Shown piece after piece: positions 12,601 through 23,020 of a stretch of 64,000 bases of DNA. A program made the translations under genes and the position numbers. The stretch is from Carettochelys insculpta (Eukaryota; Chordata; Testudines; Carettochelyidae). Location of the stretch: assembly GCF_033958435.1 (NCBI RefSeq), contig NC_134144.1, forward strand, positions 7,930,010 through 7,994,009. Reading direction: 5' to 3'. The notes below the pieces were generated by a model. That model was not told the DNA's origin and made no database searches. It saw only the letters and a list, made by a program, of their open reading frames with translations. Positions within the stretch are counted from its first letter, which is position 1; every line of letters starts with the position of its first letter.

Positions 12601-14433
12601 TTCTGGTTGTTTCAGATGTCCATTGTTTGCAAATAGTTCCTTTCCGTTAGTGTGACAGCAGCGTTACCCTTGCAAGCTTTGAGGGGAGGGAACACTGTAT
12701 TTTCCTTAGCACTCCGAAGACTCAACCATTTTGGAAATAAAACCACAGTAACAAACTGTGAATGGTATTTTATAAGTGTAGATATGTAAGCCGTTCTTTT
12801 GAAGTAAGGTACTATGAAATATGTAGCATAAACTGGTACTGCTGTTAAATGGGTCGATTATTAAACTGAGCAGCTGCACAAAGGGTAACTAACTTTGAAT
12901 GCACTAAAACAACCCATCCTCTAAAGGGAACATAACTTAGATGACTTGTGTAGTTGCTGGAAGTTGTTTTTTTATAGGGTGATTTTTGAAAGGGTGGGTT
13001 TGGAATATGTGGAGATGGGCCCCCAGAATGGTACAGCATATCCTACCCTATAAATGAGGGATAATGAAAATATTTTCAAATGTTGAAAGCAGTCATTTTT
13101 GAAATTAAAGAAACAAAGCAATTTTTTAGGCCAGTTTTCCAACTTGGTGTCGAGCAGGTTACAATATTGCACATTTTCAAATTCTAAACTGGAAAAAAAA
13201 TAAGAGAAATGGCTATTCCCTCTCCATTTAAACCCCCTTCTAACCCAAAAATGTGTCTCAGTCCTACGGCTTAGACTCACCTCTGTAGCATCCTCCTGAA
13301 GGGGCTCCAGGCTGTGTGATGGGTAGAACATCAAGAGTTAGACTTCAATGGGTATGGGCTTAATGGAGCAGATTCCAAGAAACGTCACAGGAGTGGAATT
13401 AGATGAGTCTACAAAAATAGGCTCCCAGTGCAAGAAAATTGTGTAGTTCATTGTGCTTTCCGATCCCACTCAAACTTACATCTTGTCATCAAAGCATTTC
13501 CCTTGTAGAAACATGAGGTGCATAACAAGAGGTACCTGAAAAGGCAGAAATTTAGAGTGTTATATTTTTTAGCCAATTCCCTGTATTCTTAATGTGTAAA
13601 AAATACAAACAAAAAGATCTCTGCCTTGTGAAGTACCTTCAAGGAAAAGACAAGCAATGACATACCATTCACATGAGACAGTGCACTCAGAGTTAGCTAC
13701 CTTTTTGAAACAAACAAACAAAAAAAACCTACTGTATGTTACTTTGAAAATGTGAATAGTATTTTTATAGCTTGTTAAAGACAAGGCTAGTTGCATTTGT
13801 AAATAAGGACAATGTTGCTTTTATTTTCTTTTTGTGGGCATCATTATTCAGAACATAATTGTCTCTAGGATTGATTTGTATATAAGTAATTTGCTGGTGA
13901 TTTATTTCGGTTTTTAGGTTTTTGTTGGAGCTATCATTTTGCCATTCTGTGTGACTCTGTGCTTAGCACTATTGTGGTATGTTCCGACTTTCTGCACTTG
14001 CTTACACAGTAGCGTATGCCAATTGTGTGTGGCGTAATGTTACTTCAACCTTTTGTCTCATATTTCAGCTTTGAAGGATTATGCACTGTTAAAGTAGATT
14101 CTGACTTGGGTTAATATTAGCTATATATTTTAGCATTATTTCCCTTTCCCTTGATTTATCATATTTCTCTCTTTCTTTTGGAGGCTGGGAAAAAAAAAAC
14201 AACCAGTGGCACTTTTCTTTGTCTGATTACCATCTTATTTTCAGCATACACACTCCTAAATTCCTCCTCCTGGTGACAGCGCTTTTACCTGTTTGTTAAG
14301 ACAAATGTAGATTGGGATCTGCTTAGCCGCACCCCTCTCAGATCATCCCAGCTGAACAATTTGAAAACTGTTCTGCATTTTTGTTACATGAATCTGTCAG
14401 AAATATATTTTTAATTTAATATAAATGAAATTC

Positions 14434-14439
14434 AATAAA
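14434..14439 (+). promoter_or_regulatory. ERBB4: Likely distal poly(A) signal of ERBB4
   Basis: A canonical AATAAA sits in an AT-rich context and is followed within about 20 nt by a short TG-containing stretch (about 14457-14465). It lies about 7.9 kb after the stop codon, which fits the known length of the mammalian ERBB4 3' UTR. The first clear intergenic transposon begins about 285 nt later. Confidence 0.65.
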
Positions 14440-14722
14440 ATATGAAACAAAAAGGTCCTTTGTGAGCCTCAGATTTCTCACCAGAGCTTGGATGACTGTG
14501 GCAAGTGAGCATGAATGCGTGGGTAACTACACTCAAATAAGCCTTTTTTCCCCATTTGGAAGATGGAAATGGAAATGCACAACTGTGGCTTGCCCTGTGC
14601 AGTGGAGCAAGTGGCTTTTGCGCAACTGTCACTCCATTTCCCCACTGCACTGCGGAAGAAATTTGCCACTAATCTAGACCACTGGAAGATTACTTTTCCT
14701 TAATATAGGAACAAACTGTGGC

Positions 14723-14945
14723 ATAAGAACATAAGAACGGCCATACTGGGTCAGACCAAACCTGTCTGCTGACAGTAGCCAATGCCTGGTGCCCCAGAGG
14801 AGGTGAACCGAAGACAATGATCAAGCGATTTGTCTCCTGCCATCCATCTCCCGCCATCGACAAAAGGCTAGGCGCTATACCTTATCCCTTGCTAACAGCC
14901 ATCTATGGACCTAACCTCCAAATATTTATCGAGCTCTTTTTCCTG
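14723..14945 (-). mobile_element. CR1/L3-type LINE 3' fragment, antisense
   Basis: This is the same family as 4101-4415. Its motifs are 'ataagaacggccatactggg', 'tgacagtagccaatgcc', 'gatcaagcgat', 'gctaacagccatctatgg' and 'aatatttatcgagctcttt'. It marks the first clear intergenic repeat beyond the ERBB4 3' UTR. Confidence 0.75.
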
Positions 14946-15066
14946 GGGAGCAGCTCCCCAGGAAAGAGTTGCCCTGCATTACAAACGAAGGGATGAATTT
15001 GTTTCCACTCTAACTGCTGATGTCAAGGAAGGATATGAACTTGGAGTTTCCCCATGTATGCTAGAT

Positions 15067-15368
15067 CAAGGCTCAGCAACCCCCAGTACGGGTGCCAAGA
15101 GCGGCACACAAGCCAATTTTCATTGGCACACAAGACAGGAGCTCAGCCCAACCCCTCCTCTCCCATGCAGCCAGGAGCTTGCTCAAAGCCATTCCTCCTG
15201 TGGCTTAACAAAAGACCAGCTAACGCTATCAACTACCACCCAAATGGCAAAGCTCTGCATCGCAATTTATTTACTAATGAAGCTGTTGTATTAGTGATGG
15301 TCAAAAGTATCACCAGCACTCAGAGGTCAAATTTCAGCACTCCGCTTTGGAAAGGTTGTTGACCTCTG
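15067..15368. mobile_element. hAT-like non-autonomous element (ggtcagcaacc family), copy 1
   Basis: This 302-bp element has imperfect terminal inverted repeats, 'caaggctcagcaacc' at the left and 'ggttgttgacctctg' at the right. The consensus end CAGGGGTCAGCAACC is typical of hAT-Charlie-like elements. Internal 'gccaattttcattggcaca' and 'aagaccagctaacgctat' recur in the copies at 61944-62258 and 25611-26953. I see no convincing 8-bp target duplication at this copy. Confidence 0.65.
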
Positions 15369-17188
15369 TGTCTGAGCCATCACAGCTGAAGGAAGAAAAC
15401 CTGAAAAATCTGACCCAAGTGCTCCCTTATTATGAAGGGAATATTTTTCCTTAAAAAAACAAATCTGTCTTTGGTGGGTGGGGTGGCTGATTTACTGATA
15501 CTGCCTTTGCCACACTAGTCATCTCATCACTGGGGGAGCAACATATTCAGAGCCGGACAATTATATAACAGGCCTAAGCAGCCAGATATTTACAGTGGTG
15601 GCATGTTACGTGGAAACCCCTCCTTCTGCAGCGGTCACAGTATACATTGGCCCAGTCACAGACTGCGACTCTTCCCAACACCTGCTGTCGTCAGCAACGT
15701 GCCCCTTATACCCTCTGTCTGGAGGCTAGGATTTCCATGGAGATTTTTCAACTGAAATGAAACTGGCTGAGCTGGGAGGTGCTTGCAGGAATTTATTTCC
15801 TTGTGTGCTTTTGAAATTTACAGTTCAGGCCCCTTCCCTCTGTTTTTTTAAAGCACTAACTGGATAGGGAAGTTCTAAGGTTGGCGCCCAAGCTGCTACA
15901 TGTTGAGTCTATTACTTTTGTCTGGGTAATTAGTAGCCATTGTAGAGCAGTGGCTGCCAGAGGTGGAAAAAATACCCAGATTGCATCTAAATTGTACTCA
16001 AGTATCCAGAAGTGACCATAACTGCACTTTCACTCAAGTAACATTTCGGTGCTTTTTCTGCCTCTGGTTGCTGCTGTATTGGACACAAGCAGACCCTGAA
16101 TGGGGGAGAAGGGTTGTGGGTGGATAGTTTTTGGGATACTGAGCAACATCAGGCCTACCTAAGTTAGTGCTTCAATGGAGAGTGGAAATTACTGCCAGCC
16201 AATGACATGTTTGGTTGAGGTTTTCAAAGGAGCCAAGTCAATAGCTAGTAAGTGACACAGTTTACGCAGAAAAGCTGAGGCTGAGATTTTCTGTATTGAC
16301 TGAGTTGATCTCAGCCCTGTATCTGGTGAACAGAGGCCATATTGCAAATACCATAGGCATTATTAACTCGATGCTGCTGTAATCAAGGATTAATCTAATA
16401 TAAATTGATTCCTCTAGGAAATGATTCCTGTAGAAGAGGACAGAGGCCTATTAGAAGGGAAACTGGGGAAGCCTATGATTTGGGTCCAAAGGGTGACCTC
16501 TCATCACTTTGGGGTCTGCTGCCCCATCAACCCTAGGGTTTAACTAGCCCAGAAGTACCTTCACCTACAGTATTAAGGAGTTGTTTAAATCACAGATGAA
16601 TGATTTTTTAAAGCAGAGAAGTGTGATAAACACATTGAGGTATAATCTTGCTTTCACATTGGTGTGAAACCAGAACCACGGCAGTAACCTCACTGGATTT
16701 ACACCACTCTCACCTCAGGGAGATGACTATTGGGTTCACAGCTGCCCTGGCACATAGATGGCCTACCACTGGTTTTTGCAATGTACATTTCATACTTGTT
16801 TTCTGTAGGCTGATTCGCATTTCAAGCTTCAAGGCCTACTCTCCCTTCCATGCATATTAACGCCTGTTAATGCTAAAAGTTGCTAATGTAAACATTGAAA
16901 GGAAAAAAAGACCCATTTGCGTAGGAAGTCTGAATGCATCCTTCCTGAAGGTTAATATGGTCCTTTTGTTATCTAAATGGCCACCATACCTGATAGCCTT
17001 CTGAGACACCTATGAAGGAGCATTCATCCCCATCAGCTTCTCAGGCCAGGTTGCAGAGATAAAAAGAGAGGAACCAAAGTTACAAACTTCAGGATATTAT
17101 CTGTAAGCAACGGCCCGTATCCAGCCCTTCCTTCAGTCCTTTTCACCCCAGAGTCACCCCTTTGAGAGGTCATCTGCCCACATTTCAT
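15369..17188. other. Intergenic stretch, nothing identified
   Basis: About 1.8 kb with no open frame longer than about 70 codons, no RNA gene and no repeat I can name. Confidence 0.5.
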
Positions 17189-17560
17189 TTCATGGTCTCT
17201 CCCATTCAACGTTGCTGTGAGAAGAGATTGACCGACAAAACGTCTGTCAACAGATGGCAGCCACACACAAAAGCAAATCACTGTGTCAACAGAGAGCTAC
17301 CAGATGGCCCAGCCGCTCTCTTGACAGAGCAGCCAGCCAGAAGCACAGTAGACAGGGCTACCTGGTGACGTGGAAGCCCCGTCAGTTGACAGAGGGCCAC
17401 CCGGAGTGTCCGCATGGCTTTTTTTGTCACCAGATTCTGTTGAGAAAGGCATTTTGCCTCACACAGAGGCAGAAGGCTGTCAACAGTATGTCGACGGGTT
17501 TAGTGTGGATGCCCCATATGTTTTGTCGTCAAAACACCTCTAGTGCAGACATAGCTTTTA
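17189..17560. mobile_element. MITE of the gtctacac/ctatgtctgcac group ('gtcaacaga' subfamily), copy 1
   Basis: The segment is rich in 'gtcaacaga' and 'gtcgac' motifs ('acgtctgtcaacaga', 'ttgacagagcagcc', 'aaggctgtcaacag'). Its right end, 'gtgcagacatagct', is the inverse of the 'ctatgtctacac' terminus shared by several MITEs here. A close relative lies at 41333-41755 with the same motif order ('gaagcacaacagacaggcc' against 'gaagcacagtagacagggc'). The boundaries are approximate. The open frames across it are part of the element. Confidence 0.6.
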
Positions 17561-19262
17561 TTACTAAATCTCAGCAAGCATCAGTGGCCCGCTTTAAATG
17601 TGTTTTATCATCATGCCCAAGGACATAACAGTGGCAGCGGCTTCAACTCAATGCCTGCTGAAGCCAAGAAGAGTTTAACGTTAAAGGAGGGCCCACACTG
17701 AGCTCTCTTACAGATCTTTGCATGTTTTTCTCCCTCACATGTATACCCAATATTTCCTCAAACGTTACCTCTGCTCGGTGCGTATTTGTGGGCTGAGTGT
17801 CTTTCACACCAGTGATGTTTTGGTTTTTTTCTCTCTCGTGGCGTTCTGTTTACCTTTTCCCAAGCACGGGCAGGTGGCGCAGGCTGTCAGCCTGTTCTGA
17901 AGCAGTGTGTGCCAGATTATGCTGCTTTCTGGCTGTGCTGTTCACCACTTTTACCCATTGCATGAAAGGAAGGGGGAGAGGAATGAGACGCAGATTTTTT
18001 TTTCTTACGATGACCAAGAGAAGGGTCGTGGTTTTTTCCTTTCCTCAGGGTTAAGTGCAATGCTCGTGTGCAAAGGGGCTCTGCCTCAAGGATCTCTGGT
18101 CTAGGGTGATGGACTCGCATGTCCCAGGATGCCAGTACAGTCATGACTACACCACTTGGACTGCATTACAGACAGATCCATGGCTTGGTCAAAGACTCCC
18201 ATTGACTCCAGCAGGCTTCGTGGCAAGCTCACGGGCTCAGAACAAGGACAGTGGCTAGGACGTGGTGGGCGATGCACTAAATAAACCACTCACCCAGCAG
18301 AAAAATTATTGCCCATCCCCAAACAGGGTTCTGGGTCAGTTAATCCACGGAGGCCCAGAATAAGAGGCTGAGCTGCCAGCCCCAAGCCTCGTCTGCAAGG
18401 GCACGCACAGGGAGGGTGGTGGCTCCTCATCATGGCTTCTGCATAGCCTCAGCTCCAGCGGCAGGGGGAATGAGGGTGTTTCTGCTGAGAGGGAGAGCTA
18501 GGCTGTGCCCCACAGAAGGGTTCAACGCTTACTTACCATTGTGTTTCGTGAAAGGTAAATAGCAATGCAAAATACCTTCTTTTCAACCCCTTAACACCTT
18601 CCTCTCTAATGTTCCACATACTCTCTGGCACAGTGACCCCAGTGAGGCCGCTTCCCTGGCGGGGGGAAGTGAACAATAAGCTCAAACATTCATTCAAGTC
18701 CATGGCCATTGCTCCATTAATCCCTTAGACCTTCGCTGCATTAGAAAAAAATTCCCAAAGGGCCAAACCATCTGAGTGCTGCTGGGATGACTCAACTTAC
18801 AGTGCCAAGAACAAAGCACATGTGAGCTGGAGCAAAGTACTCACAACTGCAGGAGCCGGTCTTGGCATGAAGTTCCAGAGGAGAAAAGACAACATCAGAG
18901 TCTGACCCTCATCAGAAAACACGCTATGTGGCTGTCCTGATAAACATCCCCACAATAAACACCAATTGCTTTGGTCTTCCCACCTTCAGTAATAAACAAC
19001 ATTTAAGAACAATCCTTCCCTGAGCCCATAAACCTAAAATGAGATCAAAACAAGACACCATCGGGGATTTTGCCATATATGATCGGTTCTCAGTGCTAAA
19101 AAGGGACCACAGAAAACAACATCTACAGTGCACAAGTACGACTGGTCCCATGAAACCAATGAATTCTGCTACATGTTCTTGATCACCATCTACCTACTAG
19201 CTTATTATTGGCATATATGCCACCATGTGTTTTATGGATCGCCCCCCATGGTAGCCAGGGAC
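17561..19262. other. Intergenic stretch, nothing identified
   Basis: This contains moderate-GC unique-looking sequence around 18050-18500 and AT-richer DNA after it. I recognise no gene, RNA or transposon. Confidence 0.5.
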
Positions 19263-19972
19263 CAGTGTTTCACAACCTTTTTTTTTTTTTTTTTTTAAAT
19301 AAAGCACCCTTTTTTCACCCCCCCCACTATATATATATGTATGTACCCCTCAAGACTTGTCTCACATACCCCCAAGAGTATGCATACCACCAGTTGAGAA
19401 CCATGGGCCTAAAGGTAATCTGGGGTCTTAAAACAAGTGACATTCAAACTTTTCAGATTACCGTACCCTTTTCAGGAGTCACATTTGTTCTGCAGACTAC
19501 CAAGTTACACCACACTTAAAAACTACTCACTTACAAAACCATGCAAAAACATCAGAGAAGACTAGTCCTGGAAACTTGCTTATTTTCTACCACCTTGTTA
19601 GCAAATAAATGAATGGCAATGGAAGTATTGTACTTACATTTCAACTCAAGGCATATGAAGCAGTAGAAACAAGTCATTGTCTGAGTGAACGTTTAGATTG
19701 TACTGACTTTACAGAATTTCCAGATCTGAAGAAGTGGGTCTGTCCCACGAAAGCTCATCGCCTAATAAATAATACTGTTAGTCTTCAAAATGCTACAGAG
19801 CTGCTTGTTTTGTGAAGATACAGACTAACATGGCGACCTCTCTGTGACTTCACGAGTGGTTTTTTTATGTAGCCTGTTGTAAAAGTAGGCAAATAACTAG
19901 ATGAGTTGATGTGCCCCCGGAAGACTTTGGTGTACCCACAAGGGAAAATGTACCCCTGCTTGAGAAACACTG
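19263..19972. mobile_element. hAT-like element with 'cagtgtttc..c' ends, interrupted by a nested retroelement
   Basis: The left end 'cagtgtttcacaacc' (19263-19277) and right end 'gcttgagaaacactg' (about 19958-19972) are inverted and imperfectly matched. Between them are motifs of a common turtle hAT element: 'cccccaagagtatgcatacc', 'ttcagattaccgtaccc', 'caagtcattgtctg', 'tttttatgtagcctgttg' and 'gatgagttgatgtgccccc'. A 132-bp retroelement end is inserted at 19713-19844. Without it the element is about 570 bp. Confidence 0.65.
19713..19844 (+). mobile_element. Penelope-like (probable) retroelement 3' end, nested, with target duplication
   Basis: This has the signature 'gaagaagtgggtctgtccca', 'cacgaaagctcatc', 'gttagtctt' and a terminal 'gatacagactaacatggc'. 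These are the 3'-end sequences I recall from turtle Penelope-like elements. It is flanked by a near-duplicate 9-mer, tgactttac (19704-19712) and tgacttcac (19845-19853), inside the hAT element. The family name is from memory. Confidence 0.6.
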
Positions 19973-20719
19973 CCACGGACTACACAAGCTAACTACAATG
20001 GTAACTGAGTGAGGTCCTATGAAAGTCAAGTATATTTAGTGCAGATCCTGTTCACTCACAGGCCTCGAAAGAACAATACTCAGGGTCACGTGTTTTCTGT
20101 CCAGATTTACCTATCACCAAGCAGAGCTTCTAGTTTACCTTTGCCAGCAGCTCTCCTTTCTGTAGTCCACGTTTGCACGTAAAACATGCCAGAAAACAAT
20201 GGATAGGGACAGGTGTATGAATTAAAATAAAATAAAACCTCCTTAAAATTCATCATTGACGTATATCTCGCTAGCGATATTATAAAGGACATTATTAGCT
20301 CTGAACCCAGAAAATTTTAGCAGTCAGCTGGATGTAACCCAGTATTTTATAGGCCTCGTTGCAAATGTTATTCTTGCACAACAGGAATGTAATTGCATGG
20401 AGTCCCTTAAGGAAGCCAGTTGACCTGACTGCTGCTTTCCCAGAGATGCAGTGACTGATCAAGAGTGTGTGTAATAACCAGGCATTCAAACTTTAATTCT
20501 CACGAGTGTCAAAATTCGCATTATGAATGCAATATAAATTTGTGCACCAGTATATTCCTTTTTTATGGGCGAATGCGGAAATTATATAGGGTCAAGAATT
20601 GCATAATAAAATCTGTGCCAGACCTGTTGTGGGGCTGGGACAGACAGCAGAACAGACCTGCTGATGTGCAGGTTTGCATCATGAAGCTGTAGTATACCCA
20701 CTGAGAGTTCACTGCAAGC

Positions 20720-20790
20720 AATTTCAATGTAAAAGCCCCAATTCCTGCAGCGGAAGGCACTCTGTGATGTCCATACATGCAGAAAGAGCT
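20720..20790 (+). repeat. Left arm of a 71-bp inverted repeat
   Basis: This arm matches the reverse complement of 21739-21809 with about nine mismatches in 71 positions by eye. The shared core reads 'ggcactctgt' and 'aagcccca..ttcctgcag'. The arms are 948 bp apart. They could be ends of an unrecognised DNA element or two copies of a short repeat. Confidence 0.7.
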
Positions 20791-21738
20791 GCACAAGGAT
20801 GACCTGGCTTGTATCTTTGCAAAGTTTTCTTTTCCTCTCCTCCCCGTCTCTCCCAGCCATCCTCAGGGCTGTGAACAGCTTGTGCCTTCCTTCCTGCACG
20901 GCGCCAAAAGGCAAGTAACACCTCTAGGCCTCTGCTGGCCCCTGACATCACCCAGCTGCCTCCTCCGACACCACCGTTTTAGGCATCTGAGTGCAACATG
21001 CCGGTGCCACTGCCATCCGCAAGACTGCAGCTTGGCTGCCACCACCCAGCCAGTGCCTACAGTGCCCAAGCGTAAACCTCAGCCCTGACACTGCCACACA
21101 GCACGCAAGCAGCACGGAGCTCTAACTACTGCCTAACCAGGAGCAGGATTCGCAGGCTTGACTTTCCCCTTTTGTCGCCCTTGGGTTGTGCGTGAGAGTT
21201 GGGTATCGCAATGCCATAAACCCATTTGTACAGCTCGCCTGCAGAGACTTGCCCCAGACACACAGGACGGCCGCGGCAAGAGGTACAGCCTGGGATGCCA
21301 GAACGCCCTTCCAGTGTTCTACCCATTGGTCCACACTGCCTTTTTATCAGTGAGGGTGGGTGGAGGATTAGCATGACGACAAGGTGCACCCTTAGTGATA
21401 CAGGAGGAAGACAAATTTGGGAGAGGGGAGAAAAGATGCTAAAAGGAATGTAAATAAAGGCCCCACAGCTATTGAAGCAGGGCTCCAAGTAAGGGGAAGA
21501 CTTCGCCTGCATGCCACTTCCGATCTAACTAGTTCTGATCAGCACCCACGATGCTTATGCACGTCTTCAAACCATGACACAGTCAAATAAAACAATTATT
21601 TCCCTCGAGCAGTTTTCTAAGAGAATTTAGAACGCACACATCTTGCTGGTCTTCAGAAGATCATCTTCATTGTCTCCTGGCGGTGGTCCTGCTGTTTAAA
21701 TTAACAAAACAAAAAGGTGAAGCCATTGCCATCTATGT

Positions 21739-21809
21739 AGCTCTCTCTGCATCCATGGATATGACAGAGTGCCTTCTGCTGCAGGAACTGGGGCTTTTGC
21801 ATTGAAGTT
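21739..21809 (-). repeat. Right arm of a 71-bp inverted repeat
   Basis: This is the inverted partner of 20720-20790, with motifs 'cagagtgccttctgctgcag' and 'ggggcttttgcattgaagtt'. The next element, a perfect hairpin, begins 168 bp later. Confidence 0.7.
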
Positions 21810-21977
21810 GTGTCCTGAAGTAGCTGAAACTACTTGGTGGCTCTCAGGCACTCAATGAAGCACTGGCTTAACTACAATTTAAATGAATTTAGATAAGCCA
21901 GTTCCCCACTGGTGGAGCATGTGAACACACCTAGAGCTGTTTAAACTTGGCTTATTTCTGTGTAACTTAACTTGATT

Positions 21978-22175
21978 AGCAACGAAGGGTCCTGTGGCAC
22001 CTTATAGACTAACAGAAAAGTTTTGAGCATGAGCTTTCGTGAGCACAGACTCACTTCTTCAGTGAGTCTGTGCTCACGAAAGCTCATGCTCAAAACTTTT
22101 CTGTTAGTCTATAAGGTGCCACAGGACCCTTCGTTGCTGTTACAGATCCAGACTAACACGACTACCCTCCGATAC
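21978..22175 (+). mobile_element. Probable Penelope-like retroelement 3' end with a perfect 77-bp-arm hairpin
   Basis: Arms 21978-22054 and 22062-22138 are exact reverse complements around a 7-nt loop. The right arm continues into the family 3' end 'cagactaacacgactaccc' (about 22150-22168). This structure is the terminal region plus an inverted copy of itself. Near-identical 12-mers flank it (ttaacttgatta at 21967, ttaaattgatta at 22176), which suggests a target-site duplication. Perfect arm identity points to a recent insertion or to conversion between arms. Confidence 0.65.
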
Positions 22176-22324
22176 TTAAATTGATTAGATTTCTGCTAGA
22201 CTGCCATATGACATGCTTAAACCAAATCAACATGTGCACACAGCCTTTTGCACCAGTTTAATGAAAGCGATGCAATCAAGGTCTCAGTCTGTGTTCTACA
22301 CAGGTCTAATTATTAGAGACAAAC

Positions 22325-23020
22325 CTATCCATGGATGAAGAACTGAACATCAGAACCAGGAAGGCAGCTACAATTTTTGGCAGACTTACGAAATGAGCAT
22401 GGAACAATCCTAAGCTGACAGGGAAAATCAAGATACTAATCTACCAGGCATGTGTATTGAGTATCCTGCTATATGGTTCTGAGCGTGGACCACCTACTCA
22501 AACAAGGAGAAAAAAAGTGACCAGCTTCCATCTTTGCTGCCTCCACAGAATTATGAATATCAACAGGCAAGATAAAGTTTCAAATGCAGGTGTCCTGTCA
22601 AGATCTGGCATACCCAGCCTCATAGCGATCCTCAACAACAGAAGACTATATGGCTTGGTCATGTGAGAAGAATGGATGATGAACATCTTCCCAAAGAAAT
22701 CCTCTTCGGTGAAGTGTCCTGGGGGTTGAGAACAAGAGGAAGACCAATGCTAAGATTCAAGGATACATGCAAAAATGCCATGAAAAAAATTCATCATCGA
22801 TCTAAAATCCTAGGAATCTACATCATCAGATCAAAACGCTGGCGACAATTGCTACAACAGGGCACATCATCCTTCGATAATATATGGGCAAGCCACACAA
22901 AACAACTTCATCTTAGAAGGAGAAACTCAGACTCAAGAATTTGGTAATAGACTGGCATGCGGTTATTGCAATCGACCGTGCAAATCCAATATTGGACGGA
23001 TAAGCCACGATAGAAGCTGC
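22325..23020 (+). pseudogene. Non-LTR retrotransposon ORF2 C-terminus remnant with zinc knuckle
   Basis: The reading passes through 'ELNIRTRKAATIFGRL', 'YQACVLSILLYGSERG', 'FHLCCLHRIMNI', 'RRLYGLV' then 'MRRMDDEHLPKEILFGE', 'RTRGRPMLRFKD' and 'SKRWRQLL'. This is the order seen downstream of the reverse transcriptase in LINE-type endonuclease/RT proteins. A frameshift separates the two halves near 22660. After an in-frame stop, a C-x2-C-x3-C...H-x4-C knuckle (CGYCNRPC...SHDRSC) is still legible at 22958-23020. It is a dead copy. I am not certain of the clade. Confidence 0.7.

Larger units (their letters stand above)
6536..14455 (+). other. ERBB4: ERBB4 3' UTR, predicted, about 7.9 kb
   Basis: No other gene starts after the ERBB4 stop. 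The next 7.9 kb is AT-rich and almost free of recognisable interspersed repeats, and it ends just past an AATAAA at 14434-14439. Mammalian ERBB4 mRNA has a 3' UTR of roughly this length, so I infer one long terminal exon. Inside are T-tracts, a CT repeat, a TG/TA repeat, six TGTANATA Pumilio-type motifs and several ATTTA motifs. Possible internal poly(A) signals (AATAAA) lie at 9785, 12449 and 12736. The short open frames here have no recognisable domain. Confidence 0.75.
19973..21977. other. Intergenic stretch bounded by long inverted-repeat arms
   Basis: It holds the inverted arms at 20720-20790 and 21739-21809 (listed separately). The interior is moderately GC-rich around 20810-21120. No gene is recognised. 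The small open frames here (up to 128 codons) have no recognisable domain. Confidence 0.45.

Noticed and set aside
21978..22175. First read as a cut-and-paste MITE because of its long inverted arms
   Set aside because: Only one side continues into a non-inverted 3' end, and the sister copy at 27251 has a 15-bp duplication; both fit retrotransposition better.
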